From Amycolatopsis nivea (GTDB taxonomy: Bacteria > Actinomycetota > Actinomycetes > Mycobacteriales > Pseudonocardiaceae), in contig NZ_SDLT01000003.1 of assembly GCF_004522235.1 (NCBI RefSeq), forward strand, positions 1-64,000: 64,000 bases of DNA. The letters are read 5' to 3'. How positions within the stretch are numbered: the first letter of the stretch is position 1; every line of letters begins with the position of its first letter. The notes beneath the pieces were generated by a model. The model ran no database searches. It saw nothing but the letters and a program-made list of their open reading frames with translations, and had not been told where the DNA came from. A program made the position numbers and the translations under genes. Of the stretch, positions 26,499 through 35,536 are shown piece after piece.

Positions 26499-27986
26499 GT
26501 GTCCCCACACCCGTCCCCCCGGCGGCTGCCCGCCCTGGTGTCCCTGCTGGCCTCGGTCGCGCTCGCGCTCGGAGTCACGCTGGCCCTCGGCACCACCAGC
26601 GCGTCGGCCGCGAACATCCTCGCCAATCCCGGCTTCGAGAGCGGCTCGCTCTCCGGCTGGACCTGCACCGGCACCTCGTCGGTCGTCTCGACCCAGGCAC
26701 ACGACGGCAGCCACTCGCTGAGCGCGGCGCCCTCCGGTTCCGACACCGGGCAGTGCTCCCAGCAGGTCACCGTGCAGCCCAACACCGCGTACAAGCTCTC
26801 CGCGTGGGTCCAGGGCAGCTACGTCTACCTCGGCGTCTCCGGTTCGGCCGTGCAGAACACCTGGACGCCCGGAGCGACCGGCTGGCAGCAGCTCAGCCTG
26901 AGCTTCACCACCGGCTCGTCCACGAGCCTCACGGTGTACCTGCACGGCTGGTACGGCCAGCCCGCCTACCTCGCCGACGACGTCAGCCTCGACGGCCCGG
27001 GCACCCCGCCCACGACCTCCACTTCGCCGACGACGCCCACGACCCCGACCACGCCGCCGACGACCACCACGACCAGCACCCCGCCGCACAACGGCGACCT
27101 GCCGAAGCACATCCTCACCGGCTACTGGCAGAACTTCGACAACGGCGCGAAGACCCTGAAACTCGCTGACGTGCCCACGACGTACAACGTCATCGCGATC
27201 GCCTTCGCCGACGCGACCACGACACCCGGCGCGGTGAGCTTCACGCTCGACCCGGCGTTGTCGTCGAAGCTCGGCGGCTACACCGACGCGCAGTTCCGCG
27301 CGGACATCAAGACCGTGCAGGCACGCGGCCAGAAGGTGATCATCTCGGTCGGCGGCGAGAAGGGCACGATCAGCGTCGGCGACAGCCAGTCGGCGAGCAA
27401 CTTCGCCAACTCGGTGAAGCAGCTGATCTCGACCTACGGCTTCGACGGCGTCGACATCGACCTGGAGAACGGCATCAACGCCACCTACATGGGCCAGGCG
27501 CTGCGCAGCATCCACGACGGCGGCGGCTCGGTGATCACCATGGCGCCGCAGACGATCGACATGCAGTCCACCCAGGGCGGCTACTTCCAGCTGGCGCTGA
27601 ACGTCAAGGACATCCTCACCGTCGTCAACATGCAGTACTACAACTCGGGCGCGATGAACGGCTGCAACGGGAACGTCTACTCCCAGGGCACCGTCGACTT
27701 CCTCACCGCGCTCTCGTGCATCCAGCTGCAGGGCGGACTGCGGGCCGACCAGGTCGCGTTCGGGCTGCCGTCGTCGGGCTCGGCGGCGGGCGGCGGGTAC
27801 CAGTCGCCGTCGAACGTCGTGTCGGCGATGAACTGCATGGCCAAGGGCACCGGCTGCGCTTCCTTCAAGCCGTCGACGACGTATCCGGAGTTCCGCGGCG
27901 CGATGACCTGGTCCATCAACTGGGACGCGTCGAACGGCTACTCCTTCGCCACCACGGTCAGCGCGGGCCTGAAGAACCTGCCCTGA
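26499..27986 (+). CDS. Secreted family 18 chitinase with N-terminal carbohydrate-binding module
   Basis: Extracellular endochitinase of 495 aa. Signal peptide about 1-35 (ALGTTSASA), a carbohydrate-binding beta-sandwich (about 36-165; [18 protein letters not shown]), a Thr/Pro/Ser linker (about 168-198), then a GH18 barrel. The catalytic motif is DGVDIDLE at 316-323, with E323 as the proton donor. [13 protein letters not shown] and the final [10 protein letters not shown] are also GH18-typical. GTG start with GAGGT upstream. A DasR-like operator overlaps the promoter, and a palindromic repeat or terminator follows. Confidence 0.95.
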   Translation: MSPHPSPRRLPALVSLLASVALALGVTLALGTTSASAANILANPGFESGSLSGWTCTGTSSVVSTQAHDGSHSLSAAPSGSDTGQCSQQVTVQPNTAYKLSAWVQGSYVYLGVSGSAVQNTWTPGATGWQQLSLSFTTGSSTSLTVYLHGWYGQPAYLADDVSLDGPGTPPTTSTSPTTPTTPTTPPTTTTTSTPPHNGDLPKHILTGYWQNFDNGAKTLKLADVPTTYNVIAIAFADATTTPGAVSFTLDPALSSKLGGYTDAQFRADIKTVQARGQKVIISVGGEKGTISVGDSQSASNFANSVKQLISTYGFDGVDIDLENGINATYMGQALRSIHDGGGSVITMAPQTIDMQSTQGGYFQLALNVKDILTVVNMQYYNSGAMNGCNGNVYSQGTVDFLTALSCIQLQGGLRADQVAFGLPSSGSAAGGGYQSPSNVVSAMNCMAKGTGCASFKPSTTYPEFRGAMTWSINWDASNGYSFATTVSAGLKNLP

Positions 27987-27992
27987 GTGGGA

Positions 27993-28040
27993 GCTCGTGA
28001 GTGTTTATGCCGGTTAGAACCGGCATAAACACTCACGAGC
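27993..28040. repeat. Palindromic repeat family A, copy 1 (also likely terminator)
   Basis: A perfect 23-bp inverted repeat (27993-28015, 28018-28040) with a 2-nt centre. The inner 40 nt (27997-28036) have the family layout: GTG at one end, GCCGGTT-AG-AACCGGC centre, CAC at the other. It lies between the convergent chitinase and monooxygenase genes, and its right arm contains the monooxygenase stop codon. Related copies are at 52409, 62438 and 62504. Confidence 0.88.
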
Positions 28041-29481
28041 GCACCAGGTAGTCGGCCGGGTCGAGTGCCCTGGTCCGGCGGTCGTATTCGGTGACCAGCC
28101 CGGGCCAGTTGGTGCTCACCCGGCCGTTCTCCTGCCGGTACCAGCTGGTGCACCCGCTCCAGACGCTGTGCGAGAGCCGCGCCTGCACCTCGCGGTCGTA
28201 GCGCTCCTCGACCTCGGCGCGCACCTCCAGCGACGCCACGTCCGGCCGGGCGAGGTGCTCGACAGCCTGGCGGAGGTAGCGGGCTTGCCGTTCGATCATG
28301 TAGATGATCGAACCCGCGCCGAGGTTGGTGTTGGGGCCGTAGACGCAGAACAGGTTCGGGAATCCCGGCACCGTCATGCCGAGGTACGCCCGCGCGCCGC
28401 CGCTCCACGCCTCGGCCAGCGACCGTCCGTCGCGGCCGAACACCTTCATCGGACCGAGGAATTCCGTCGCCTTGAACCCGGTGCCGTAGATCAGCACGTC
28501 CGCCTCGTGCTCGACGCCGTCCGCGGTGCGCACGCCGCGCGGGGTGATCTCCTTGATCGAGGACGTTTCGACCGACACGTTCGGCTGGGCGAGGGCGGGC
28601 AGGTAGTCGTTGGTGAACAAGATCCGCTTGCAGCCCAGCGGATAGTCCGGCTTGACCTTGCGGCGCAGCGTGGGGTCCTTGAGATGACGGCGGCGCAGTT
28701 GAGCGGTGCGCAGTTCGAAAGCCTTGGTCAGCACCGGGTGCCGCGTCATGCCGTACGTCGCGTACTCGGCGAGCAGGAAGATCCGCGCGCGGCCGAACAG
28801 CTGCGTCTTCGGCAGGCGGCGGAAAAGCCGCTTCTGCCAGGCTTTGTAGCGGCCGTCGTTCTTGGCCATGATGTAGGGCGGCGTGCGCTGGAAGACCGTG
28901 ACGTGCGCGGCTTCCTTGCGGATCTCCGGCACGAACTGGATCGCGCTCGCGCCGGTGCCGATCACCGCGATCCGCTTGCCCGCCAACGGGATTTCGTGAT
29001 TCCACTCCGCGGAGTGGAACGCCGCTCCCGCGAAGGTTTCGCGGCCGGGGATCGACGGCAAGGCCGGCCGGGAAAGCTGGCCGACGGCGGGCACGAAGAC
29101 GTCTGCCTCGAAGGTTTCGCCCTGTGCGGTCTCGACGCGCCAGCGGCCGTTGTCGTAGGTCGCGGACGTGACCTCGCGGCCGTACCGGATGTGCGGTTCG
29201 ATGCCGTACTTCGCGATCACGCGCTTGAGGTAGGCGTGGATGTCCGGCTGCATCGCGTACCGCTTCGGCCAGTCCGGATTGGGCTCGAAGGAGAACGAGT
29301 ACAGCGGCGACGGGATGTCGCAGGCCGCGCCGGGGTAGGTGTTCTCGCGCCACACGCCGCCCGGTTCGGCCGCCCGCTCGAGGATCGTGACGTTCGGGAA
29401 ACCGGCGCGCTTCAGCTCGATCGCGGCGCCGATTCCGCCGAACCCGGTGCCGACGATCAGCACCGACGGGGTGTCGTCCAT
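28033..29481 (-). CDS. Flavin-containing (Baeyer-Villiger type) monooxygenase
   Basis: FAD- and NADPH-dependent monooxygenase of 482 aa. FAD-binding GTGFGGIG at 11-18, the Baeyer-Villiger fingerprint FAGAAFHSAEW near 155, and the NADPH-binding GTGASAIQ shortly after. A second dinucleotide region and the ATG-like DVLIYGTGFKA occur near 330. It should insert oxygen next to a carbonyl or oxidise a heteroatom, using an unknown substrate. ATG 29481 is the first residue of the FAD motif segment. Stand-alone gene whose stop lies within the family A palindrome. Confidence 0.9.
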   Translation of the reverse strand: MDDTPSVLIVGTGFGGIGAAIELKRAGFPNVTILERAAEPGGVWRENTYPGAACDIPSPLYSFSFEPNPDWPKRYAMQPDIHAYLKRVIAKYGIEPHIRYGREVTSATYDNGRWRVETAQGETFEADVFVPAVGQLSRPALPSIPGRETFAGAAFHSAEWNHEIPLAGKRIAVIGTGASAIQFVPEIRKEAAHVTVFQRTPPYIMAKNDGRYKAWQKRLFRRLPKTQLFGRARIFLLAEYATYGMTRHPVLTKAFELRTAQLRRRHLKDPTLRRKVKPDYPLGCKRILFTNDYLPALAQPNVSVETSSIKEITPRGVRTADGVEHEADVLIYGTGFKATEFLGPMKVFGRDGRSLAEAWSGGARAYLGMTVPGFPNLFCVYGPNTNLGAGSIIYMIERQARYLRQAVEHLARPDVASLEVRAEVEERYDREVQARLSHSVWSGCTSWYRQENGRVSTNWPGLVTEYDRRTRALDPADYLVRS

Positions 29482-29561
29482 AGGCCGAAGTTACGCAGGC
29501 GGTCGCCGGTGCGGAAGGCACGAACGGCCACTCGATCGAGAATTCCGGCCAGCGGACGCGG

Positions 29562-30653
29562 CTACCCGGGCACGACCTGGACCACGTGCGTCTTGCCGGG
29601 CTCGGCCCACGCGAGCAGCTTCCGCGCGGAGCTCTCCAGCGCGGCGATGTCGCGTTTCGCGAGCCGTTCGAACGGGGTGAGGACCATCGTCGCCGACGCG
29701 CGGTTGGCGGTGGTCTCCCAGATTCCCCGGACCCGGCCGTCGACCAGCAGGGTGCCTTTGACCAGGCCGTTGATGGTGATCACGCGTTTGCGGTGCTCGT
29801 CGCTGATCATCCGGGTGCGGTCGGCGTAGGACAGCAGCGTCTGGTCGAACGGGCCGAGCAGCCTCGTCGGCGCGGGCGTGTCCTCGTCGGGCAGCGTCGC
29901 GTCCGGCAGGTCGTAGATCGTGCGTCCTTCGGGGTCGAGGTACGTGCGCAGGTCCATCTCCTCGACCACCTCGCCGAGCTTCGTGACGCCAGCCCAAGCC
30001 TGCACGTCGGCCACCGTCGCCGGGCCGAACGCGGCGAGATAGCGGCGGACCAGTTCGGCGGCGGATTGCGCCGGCGCGTCGACGCCGTCGAGCCAGTGGT
30101 CCGCGACTTGATAGGTGGGCTGCCCGGCCTTGCCCCACACGCCGCGCGGCGGGATCTGCACGAGCGGCAGGATGGCGCGGACCAGGAACATCAGCGACCC
30201 GGCCGGCGTCTCCGGATAGTGCTCGACCAGCGCTTTGCCGAGCTGATCGCTCGAGTACGGCCGCTCGCGCAGCAGTTCGCTGGTCGTCTTCGCCACCGCG
30301 TCGTGGTCGAGTTTGGACAGCGGTTCCCGATGCTGGTTGGCCGCGGTCAGGGCGCGGTCCATGACGATCTGCACCAGCGGCCGCCACGCGAGCGCGTCTG
30401 CGGCCGGGACGAGGTGCACCGTGCCGCGCATCAGCACCATCCGCACCACGCTGCGGTCGAGCAGCAGGCTCGCGAGATCGTCCGGCTGGAAGTCCTGCAA
30501 CCGGCACCACAGCGCGTAGTACGGCGGGAACGGCGCTTGCGCTTGCAGCCCGGCGAGGTGGGTGACGGCGTCGAGCACCGGCATCTTGGCGGGCTTCAGG
30601 AGCAGTTGCCGGTGGAGGGTGGCGCGGTTGAGGACGCGGTGGGAAAGGTGCAC
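29562..30653 (-). CDS. Winged-helix protein of the AlkZ/YcaQ DNA glycosylase family
   Basis: Protein of 363 aa of the HTH_42 family. Members such as AlkZ of Streptomyces sahachiroi and YcaQ of E. coli unhook interstrand crosslinks and alkylated bases. Tandem winged helices begin with HRVLNRATLHRQLLL. The catalytic Q-x-Q motif of the AlkZ branch is at Q37-A-Q39 (GLQAQAPFPPYYALWCRL), and RMVLMRGTVHLV is a conserved strand. GTG start at 30653. Other members of this family sit in DNA-damaging antibiotic clusters, but no such cluster is in view; a general repair or self-protection role is inferred. Confidence 0.82.
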   Translation of the reverse strand: MHLSHRVLNRATLHRQLLLKPAKMPVLDAVTHLAGLQAQAPFPPYYALWCRLQDFQPDDLASLLLDRSVVRMVLMRGTVHLVPAADALAWRPLVQIVMDRALTAANQHREPLSKLDHDAVAKTTSELLRERPYSSDQLGKALVEHYPETPAGSLMFLVRAILPLVQIPPRGVWGKAGQPTYQVADHWLDGVDAPAQSAAELVRRYLAAFGPATVADVQAWAGVTKLGEVVEEMDLRTYLDPEGRTIYDLPDATLPDEDTPAPTRLLGPFDQTLLSYADRTRMISDEHRKRVITINGLVKGTLLVDGRVRGIWETTANRASATMVLTPFERLAKRDIAALESSARKLLAWAEPGKTHVVQVVPG

Positions 30654-30719
30654 GGCGGGAGCTTAACGAGCAACCCGGACAGTTTTGGCCCTCGAACGCA
30701 CGCGGGCGGGCGGTTGATC

Positions 30720-30725
30720 CATAAT
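30720..30725 (+). promoter_or_regulatory. -10 element of the AraC-family gene (leaderless candidate)
   Basis: CATAAT lies seven bases before the ATG at 30733, with no ribosome site between. This would put transcription start at or next to the start codon. Confidence 0.4.
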
Positions 30726-30732
30726 TCCGGCC

Positions 30733-31749
30733 ATGGCCGAGCTAGCCGCACCCGCCATCCGCGACTGGGACTACCCGCGCGGCACGGCGAGTGTGCTGCT
30801 CATGCACCGCTTCGCCGAGGAACGCGGCGTCTCGCTGCCCGGAGTGCCGGTCGAGGAACTGCGCGCGCCGGATCGGCAGCTCGACGCGCGGCAGGAGCTG
30901 GCCGTCGTGCGGGCATTGCTGACCACGGTCGGCTCGGGGGACGACGTCGCGCTCAGCCTCGGCTGCCGGTACCGCGCGACGACGTTCGGCATCTTCGGTT
31001 TCGCCTGCATCAGCAGCCCGACGATGCGCGACGCGATGGTGTTCGCGTTGCGCTACCTGGATTTGTCCTTCACCTTCTGTATTCCGCACGTCGAGCTGGA
31101 CGCCGCCGGACTCCGCCTGGTGCTGGACGATTCGCGGGTGCCGGACGACGTCGCCCGGTTCCTCGCGCTGCGCGACCTGTCCGCGATCTGCACGGTCATG
31201 CGGGACCTGCTGCCGGAGATCTCCTTGGAACGCCTGGAGTTCCGCTTCCCATCGTCGTCCTTTGTGGACTCTTATCGGACGGCCTTCGGCGTCGCCCCGA
31301 TCTTCGGCGCGGCCGAACACCGGGTCACCCTCGATCCGGAGCTGTTGAACCTTCCGCTGCCGCAGGCCAACGAGCAAACCGTCGCGTTGTGCGCCGCGCA
31401 GTGCGACGCTCTCGTCGCCCGCCGCCGCACGCGATCGGGCGTCCCGCAGCTGGTGCGCGAACGACTGGTGCGGCTCGGCGGCGCGGACGCCGGGATGGAC
31501 GAGATCGCCCGTCAGCTCACCCTCAGCACGCGAACCCTGCGACGGCGGCTGACCGAGGCGGGTACCGGCTACCGGCAACTGCTGGACGAAGTCCGGCAGA
31601 CGCTCGCGGAAGAAATGCTCGACACCGGCGTGCTGTCCGTCGACGACGTCGCCCTGCGCCTGGGCTACGCCGAAGCGTCGAGCTTCATCTACGCCTTCAA
31701 ACGCTGGACCGGGACGACTCCGGCCGCGTACGCCCGCCGCAACCGTTAG
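30733..31749 (+). CDS. AraC family transcriptional regulator (OruR/ArgR-like)
   Basis: Protein of 338 aa with an N-terminal arabinose-binding-type domain (about 15-190; the FGIFGFACISSPTMRDAMVFALRY stretch is typical of OruR/VirS-like regulators) and a C-terminal AraC helix-turn-helix pair (about 240-335; MDEIARQLTLSTRTLRRRLTEAG and DVALRLGYAEASSFIYAFKRWTG). Such regulators often control the adjacent oxidative genes; the divergent AlkZ-like gene is the immediate neighbour and the monooxygenase is next. It overlaps the convergent TetR gene by 4 bp. Confidence 0.9.
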   Translation: MAELAAPAIRDWDYPRGTASVLLMHRFAEERGVSLPGVPVEELRAPDRQLDARQELAVVRALLTTVGSGDDVALSLGCRYRATTFGIFGFACISSPTMRDAMVFALRYLDLSFTFCIPHVELDAAGLRLVLDDSRVPDDVARFLALRDLSAICTVMRDLLPEISLERLEFRFPSSSFVDSYRTAFGVAPIFGAAEHRVTLDPELLNLPLPQANEQTVALCAAQCDALVARRRTRSGVPQLVRERLVRLGGADAGMDEIARQLTLSTRTLRRRLTEAGTGYRQLLDEVRQTLAEEMLDTGVLSVDDVALRLGYAEASSFIYAFKRWTGTTPAAYARRNR

Positions 31750-32348
31750 TTCTTTTGCGCCAGTACCGCCGGATAGGTGACTTCCAGCAGCTGCACCAGC
31801 GATTCCACCAGGAACGCGCGCAGTTCGGCCCGCTCCAGCGTGCCGCGGACGAGCCATTCCCGGGACGCGGCGCGCAACATCCCGCCGTACGCGCGGATCA
31901 TCGCCCGCAGCTGCGGATGCCCGTTCTCGGGCAGCTGGGCGGCGGCGAGGACGCGGTCGGCGGCGATCTCGTCCGCCTCGCGCATGATCCGCTCGACCTC
32001 CGGGTCGTGCGCCGCGTCGATCACGGTCAGCCAGGCGTCGCGGTTGCGCTCCACGACGTCGATCCACCGGTCGATGCCGACCTCGAGGCGCAACCGGGGC
32101 GGGCCGTCCGGCAGCGCGTCGACGACCGGGGCGGGCACGATCGTCATCTGCCGCACCACTTCGAGGTACAGCTCGCGTTTGCCGCCGAAATAGTGGTTGA
32201 TCAGCGGCCGGGCGACTCCCGCGGCGGCCGCGATGTCCGAAGTGGACACCGAGGAGTAGCTGCCGGCGCCGAAGCATCGCCGGGCCGCGGCGAGGATCTC
32301 GGCGCGGCGCTGCGCGGGGTCCAGCCGCCGCCGAGATCCGCTGTTCAC
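31746..32348 (-). CDS. TetR family transcriptional regulator
   Basis: A 200-residue repressor: N-terminal helix-turn-helix (RAEILAAARRCFGAGSYSSVSTSDIAAAAGVARPLINHYF, about 13-52) and a helical ligand-binding domain. The GTG at 32348 is preceded by GAGG at seven bases; longer frames run into low-complexity basic sequence. Target genes are unknown; it is divergent from the small gene at 32512 and convergent with the AraC gene. Confidence 0.88.
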   Translation of the reverse strand: MNSGSRRRLDPAQRRAEILAAARRCFGAGSYSSVSTSDIAAAAGVARPLINHYFGGKRELYLEVVRQMTIVPAPVVDALPDGPPRLRLEVGIDRWIDVVERNRDAWLTVIDAAHDPEVERIMREADEIAADRVLAAAQLPENGHPQLRAMIRAYGGMLRAASREWLVRGTLERAELRAFLVESLVQLLEVTYPAVLAQKN

Positions 32349-32511
32349 CGGGCCAGCCTCGCCGCCGGGCAAGGTCGTTGTCAACACGTTGCGAAGCGCC
32401 CGGCGGCGTCGGCGCCGGATGCCGTTACCCAACCGGAACAACCGGCCGGTAACTCCGGCAGCCCCGGGCGCGACCTTCAGCCGGGGGACATGGGGCGAGC
32501 GGGAGCGGGCG

Positions 32512-32802
32512 ATGGACGGCACGGACCAGCAGCCGCGGCCGTCCGGCCGATGGGTCGGGGTGCGGTTGCACTACCGGCATGTGCGGATGGACGACCGGCC
32601 GTGCGCGACCGGCTGCCCGGAGGACGAGCTGACGGTTTCGTATCCCGGGATACTGATCAGCAGCTACGACGACGGCGATCTGGTGGAGGAACGCTGGGTG
32701 CCGCTGGGAGCGGACCCGAGCGAGGAGGACGACGAGGCCCTGATCGAACAGCTGCGCGCGGCGCTGTGGTGGCAGCTGGGCGAGACTCAGGCGGACAGCT
32801 GA
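32512..32802 (+). CDS. Small acidic protein of unknown function
   Basis: A 96-residue protein from ATG 32512 with a GGGAGCGGG ribosome site. Sequence is rich in acidic and aromatic residues (VRLHYRHVRMDDRP, PGILISSYDDGDLVEERWVPL, DEALIEQLRAALWWQLGE). I do not recognise a family. It is followed by a clear terminator, which supports a real short transcript. It faces away from the TetR gene. Confidence 0.6.
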   Translation: MDGTDQQPRPSGRWVGVRLHYRHVRMDDRPCATGCPEDELTVSYPGILISSYDDGDLVEERWVPLGADPSEEDDEALIEQLRAALWWQLGETQADS

Positions 32803-32812
32803 AGCACGCCGA

Positions 32813-32840
32813 CGGCCGTGCGGGGAACCCCGCACGGCCG
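32813..32840. terminator. Bidirectional hairpin terminator
   Basis: CGGCCGTGCGGGG (32813-32825) and CCCCGCACGGCCG (32828-32840) form a perfect 13-bp stem with a 2-nt loop, between the small gene and the convergent MHS transporter gene. Confidence 0.85.
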
Positions 32841-32880
32841 GGTGGCGAACTGTCCACAAGAGACGGACGGTGGCTCCGCC

Positions 32881-34194
32881 CTACGCTCCTGACCCGGTGA
32901 CCGCCCGGTCGACCGCTTCCGTCTTCTCCCGCAGGTCCACGCCCCGGGTCTCCGGCAGCGTGAACACCACCAGCGCGCTGATCACCATCAGCACGATCCC
33001 GTAGACGATGAACAGCGACGGATGTCCGTTGCCCGCGAACAGCGTCTGCAAGTACGGCGCCGTGCCGCCGAACGCCGCGACCGCGATCGAGTACGGGACT
33101 CCGACGCCGACCGCGCGGATGCGGGTCGGGAAGATTTCCGCGTAGACCGCCGGGCCGATGGAGGAGAACCCGGCCATGAAGATCAGCGCGATCGACATCG
33201 CCACGAACAGCTGCCACGCCTCGTGCCCGACCATCGCGTTCAGCGGGAAGCTCAGCAGGAGCAGGCCCGCGATCGCGATGAACAGCACCGGCTTGCGGCC
33301 GATACGGTCGGACACGATTCCCCACAGCGGCAAGGCGATCAGGAAGACCACGTTCGCGAACACGCCCGCCCACAGCGCGCCGGTCGGCGGGACGCCGCGC
33401 ACGGTGATCGCGTACGACGGTGCGGCGACGGCCCACATGTAGTAGATGACCGTCGCGCCGACCGTCAGGCCGATGACCTGGGCGAGCAGCTTCGGGTTCT
33501 GCTTGATCGTCTGCCAGATCTGGCCCTTTTCCTTCTCCGCGTCCTTCTTCGCCGCCTGGAAGACCTCGGTCTCGCGCATGCGGAGCCGCACGTAGAGCGA
33601 GTAGATCCCGAAGACGCCGCCGAGGATGAACGGGATCCGCCAGCCGAAGGAGAGCATCTGCTCGTGGGTCAGCACGCCGGAGAGGACCGCGCCGAGCAGG
33701 GTGCCGACGAGGACACCGCAGGTGCCGGAGAAGTAGATCAGGCTCGACCACAGTCCGCGGCGGGCCGGCGGGGCGACCTCGGCGATGTAGGTCTGCGCGG
33801 ACGGCAGCTCGCCGCCGTGCGCGAGGCCCTGCGCCAGCCGTGCGACCACCAGGATCACCGACGCCCACACGCCGATTTGGCCGTACGTCGGGGAAAGGCC
33901 GATGACCAGGCTGCCCGCGGCGGCGATCGCGACGGTCAGCGCCATCGCGAGCTGGCGGCCCTTGCGGTCGGCGATCCAGCCGAACACCCAGCCGCCGATC
34001 GGCCGCGCGGCGAACCCGACCGCGAATACCGCGAGCGTGCTCAGCAAAGCCGAAACCGCGCTGTGAGCGTTGAAGAACTGCGCGGCGAAGAACGACGCGA
34101 ACGTGGCGTAGACGTTCCAGTCGAACCACTCCATCGCGTTGCCGGCGCCGAGCCCGAACAGGGTGCGGCGACGGTCTGGGACCACAGAAGTCAT
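32881..34194 (-). CDS. MFS transporter, metabolite:H+ symporter (MHS) family
   Basis: A 12-helix symporter of 437 aa. GNAMEWFDWNVYATFA in helix 1 and ARPIGGWVFGWIADRKGRQ (MFS motif A) are diagnostic of the MHS family (alpha-ketoglutarate, proline/betaine and shikimate carriers). ATG at 34194 overlaps the stop of the M20 gene (4 bp), so the pair is co-translated. Substrate likely is the product or substrate of that amidohydrolase, such as an N-acylated amino acid or an aromatic acid. Confidence 0.92.
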   Translation of the reverse strand: MTSVVPDRRRTLFGLGAGNAMEWFDWNVYATFASFFAAQFFNAHSAVSALLSTLAVFAVGFAARPIGGWVFGWIADRKGRQLAMALTVAIAAAGSLVIGLSPTYGQIGVWASVILVVARLAQGLAHGGELPSAQTYIAEVAPPARRGLWSSLIYFSGTCGVLVGTLLGAVLSGVLTHEQMLSFGWRIPFILGGVFGIYSLYVRLRMRETEVFQAAKKDAEKEKGQIWQTIKQNPKLLAQVIGLTVGATVIYYMWAVAAPSYAITVRGVPPTGALWAGVFANVVFLIALPLWGIVSDRIGRKPVLFIAIAGLLLLSFPLNAMVGHEAWQLFVAMSIALIFMAGFSSIGPAVYAEIFPTRIRAVGVGVPYSIAVAAFGGTAPYLQTLFAGNGHPSLFIVYGIVLMVISALVVFTLPETRGVDLREKTEAVDRAVTGSGA

Positions 34195-35417
34195 CGCAAT
34201 GCTCCTTCGGCGAACCGGTCGAGACGGCGGACGGCGAGTTCGGCGTAGACGGTGGCGGCGCGGGACAGCACGGACGGGTCGAAACCGGCGTACGGGCTGT
34301 GGTTGTTGGGCGCGGTGTCCGGTTCGAGGCCTGGCATCAGCGCGCCGAGGCCGAGGAACGTGCCCGGAACCGCGGCGAGCACGCGGGAGAAGTCCTCGGA
34401 ACCGGCGACCGGGTTGGGCAGATCGGTGTAGTACTGCTCGCCGATCGTCTCGCGGACGACCTCGGCGCCGAACGCCGTTTCGTCGACATCCGTTACGGTC
34501 ACTGGATATTCGTTCTCGAACACGACGTCCGCAGTGACGCCGTTCGCCCGCGCGACACCGTCGATCGTCTCGCGGATCGTGGTGTCCAGCAGAGCGGCGG
34601 TGTCGTCGGAGAAGCAGCGGACGGTGGCCTCGAACTCGGCGGTCGCGGGGATGACGTTGCGCTTCGTGCCGCCGCGGATGACGCCGACGGTGAGCACCGC
34701 CGGGTCGAAGATGTCCAGGCGGCGCGTGATCATCGTCTGCAGCGCGGTGATCATCGCCGCGGCGGCGGAGATCGGGTCCTTGGCACGGTGCGGCATCGAC
34801 CCGTGGCCGCCTTCGCCGTGCACGGTCACGAGCAGCTTGTGCGAGGCCGACATCAGCGTCCCGGGACGGCTCGCGAACTGGCCGCTGGGCAGCATCGACG
34901 AGAAGACGTGGAGCCCGTACGCGGCGTCGACGCGTCGGCCGGCGGCGTCGAGCACGCCTTCCTTCAGCATCACGCCCGCGCCGTCCCAGCCTTCTTCGCC
35001 GGGCTGGAACATCAGGACGACGTCGCCGTTGATCCGGTCGCGGTGCGTGTGGAGCAGCCGGGCCGCGCCGACCAGCGACGTGGTGTGCAAATCGTGGCCG
35101 CACGCGTGCATCGCGCCGTTGGTAGCGGCGAAATCGAGCCCGGTCGCTTCCTGGACCGGGAGCGCGTCCATGTCGGCGCGCAACAGGACCGTGCGCGGCT
35201 GAGCCGAATCCCGGGCGGAGCCTTCGCCGCGGAGCACCGCGGTCACCGACGTCGTGCCGGTGCCGGTGGAGATCTCCAGCCCGAGCCCGTCGAGTTCGCG
35301 CAGGACCCGTTCCTGGGTGCGCGGCAGGTCGAGGCCGATCTCGGGCTCGCGGTGCAGTTCCTGGCGCAGCCGCGCCAGATCGTCCTGCTGGCTGCGGGCG
35401 TCTTCGTGGAGGTCCAC
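34191..35417 (-). CDS. M20 family amidohydrolase (IAA-amino acid hydrolase/HipO-like)
   Basis: Metal-dependent amidohydrolase of 408 aa. Metal ligands are visible: C106-G-H108 in HACGHDLHT and E141-E142 in FQPGEEGWDGAGVM, and RADMDALPV is the family's first metal/Asp strand. It should hydrolyse an N-acyl amino acid or similar amide (hippurate, indole-3-acetyl conjugates). First gene of the two-gene operon with the MHS transporter; the Lrp-type regulator gene is divergent. GTG start at 35417 with AGGAG shortly upstream. Confidence 0.92.
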   Translation of the reverse strand: MDLHEDARSQQDDLARLRQELHREPEIGLDLPRTQERVLRELDGLGLEISTGTGTTSVTAVLRGEGSARDSAQPRTVLLRADMDALPVQEATGLDFAATNGAMHACGHDLHTTSLVGAARLLHTHRDRINGDVVLMFQPGEEGWDGAGVMLKEGVLDAAGRRVDAAYGLHVFSSMLPSGQFASRPGTLMSASHKLLVTVHGEGGHGSMPHRAKDPISAAAAMITALQTMITRRLDIFDPAVLTVGVIRGGTKRNVIPATAEFEATVRCFSDDTAALLDTTIRETIDGVARANGVTADVVFENEYPVTVTDVDETAFGAEVVRETIGEQYYTDLPNPVAGSEDFSRVLAAVPGTFLGLGALMPGLEPDTAPNNHSPYAGFDPSVLSRAATVYAELAVRRLDRFAEGALR

Positions 35418-35536
35418 CGGCTCGGCTCCTCTTCGTCGGGGAACGGCGTCTTGGTGGTCGAGTGTGCGAACTCACGCCTGATATCGCGTTAGAGTTGTCG
35501 GAATCGCTCGCGAACCGGCCCTCTGGAGAAGAAACA

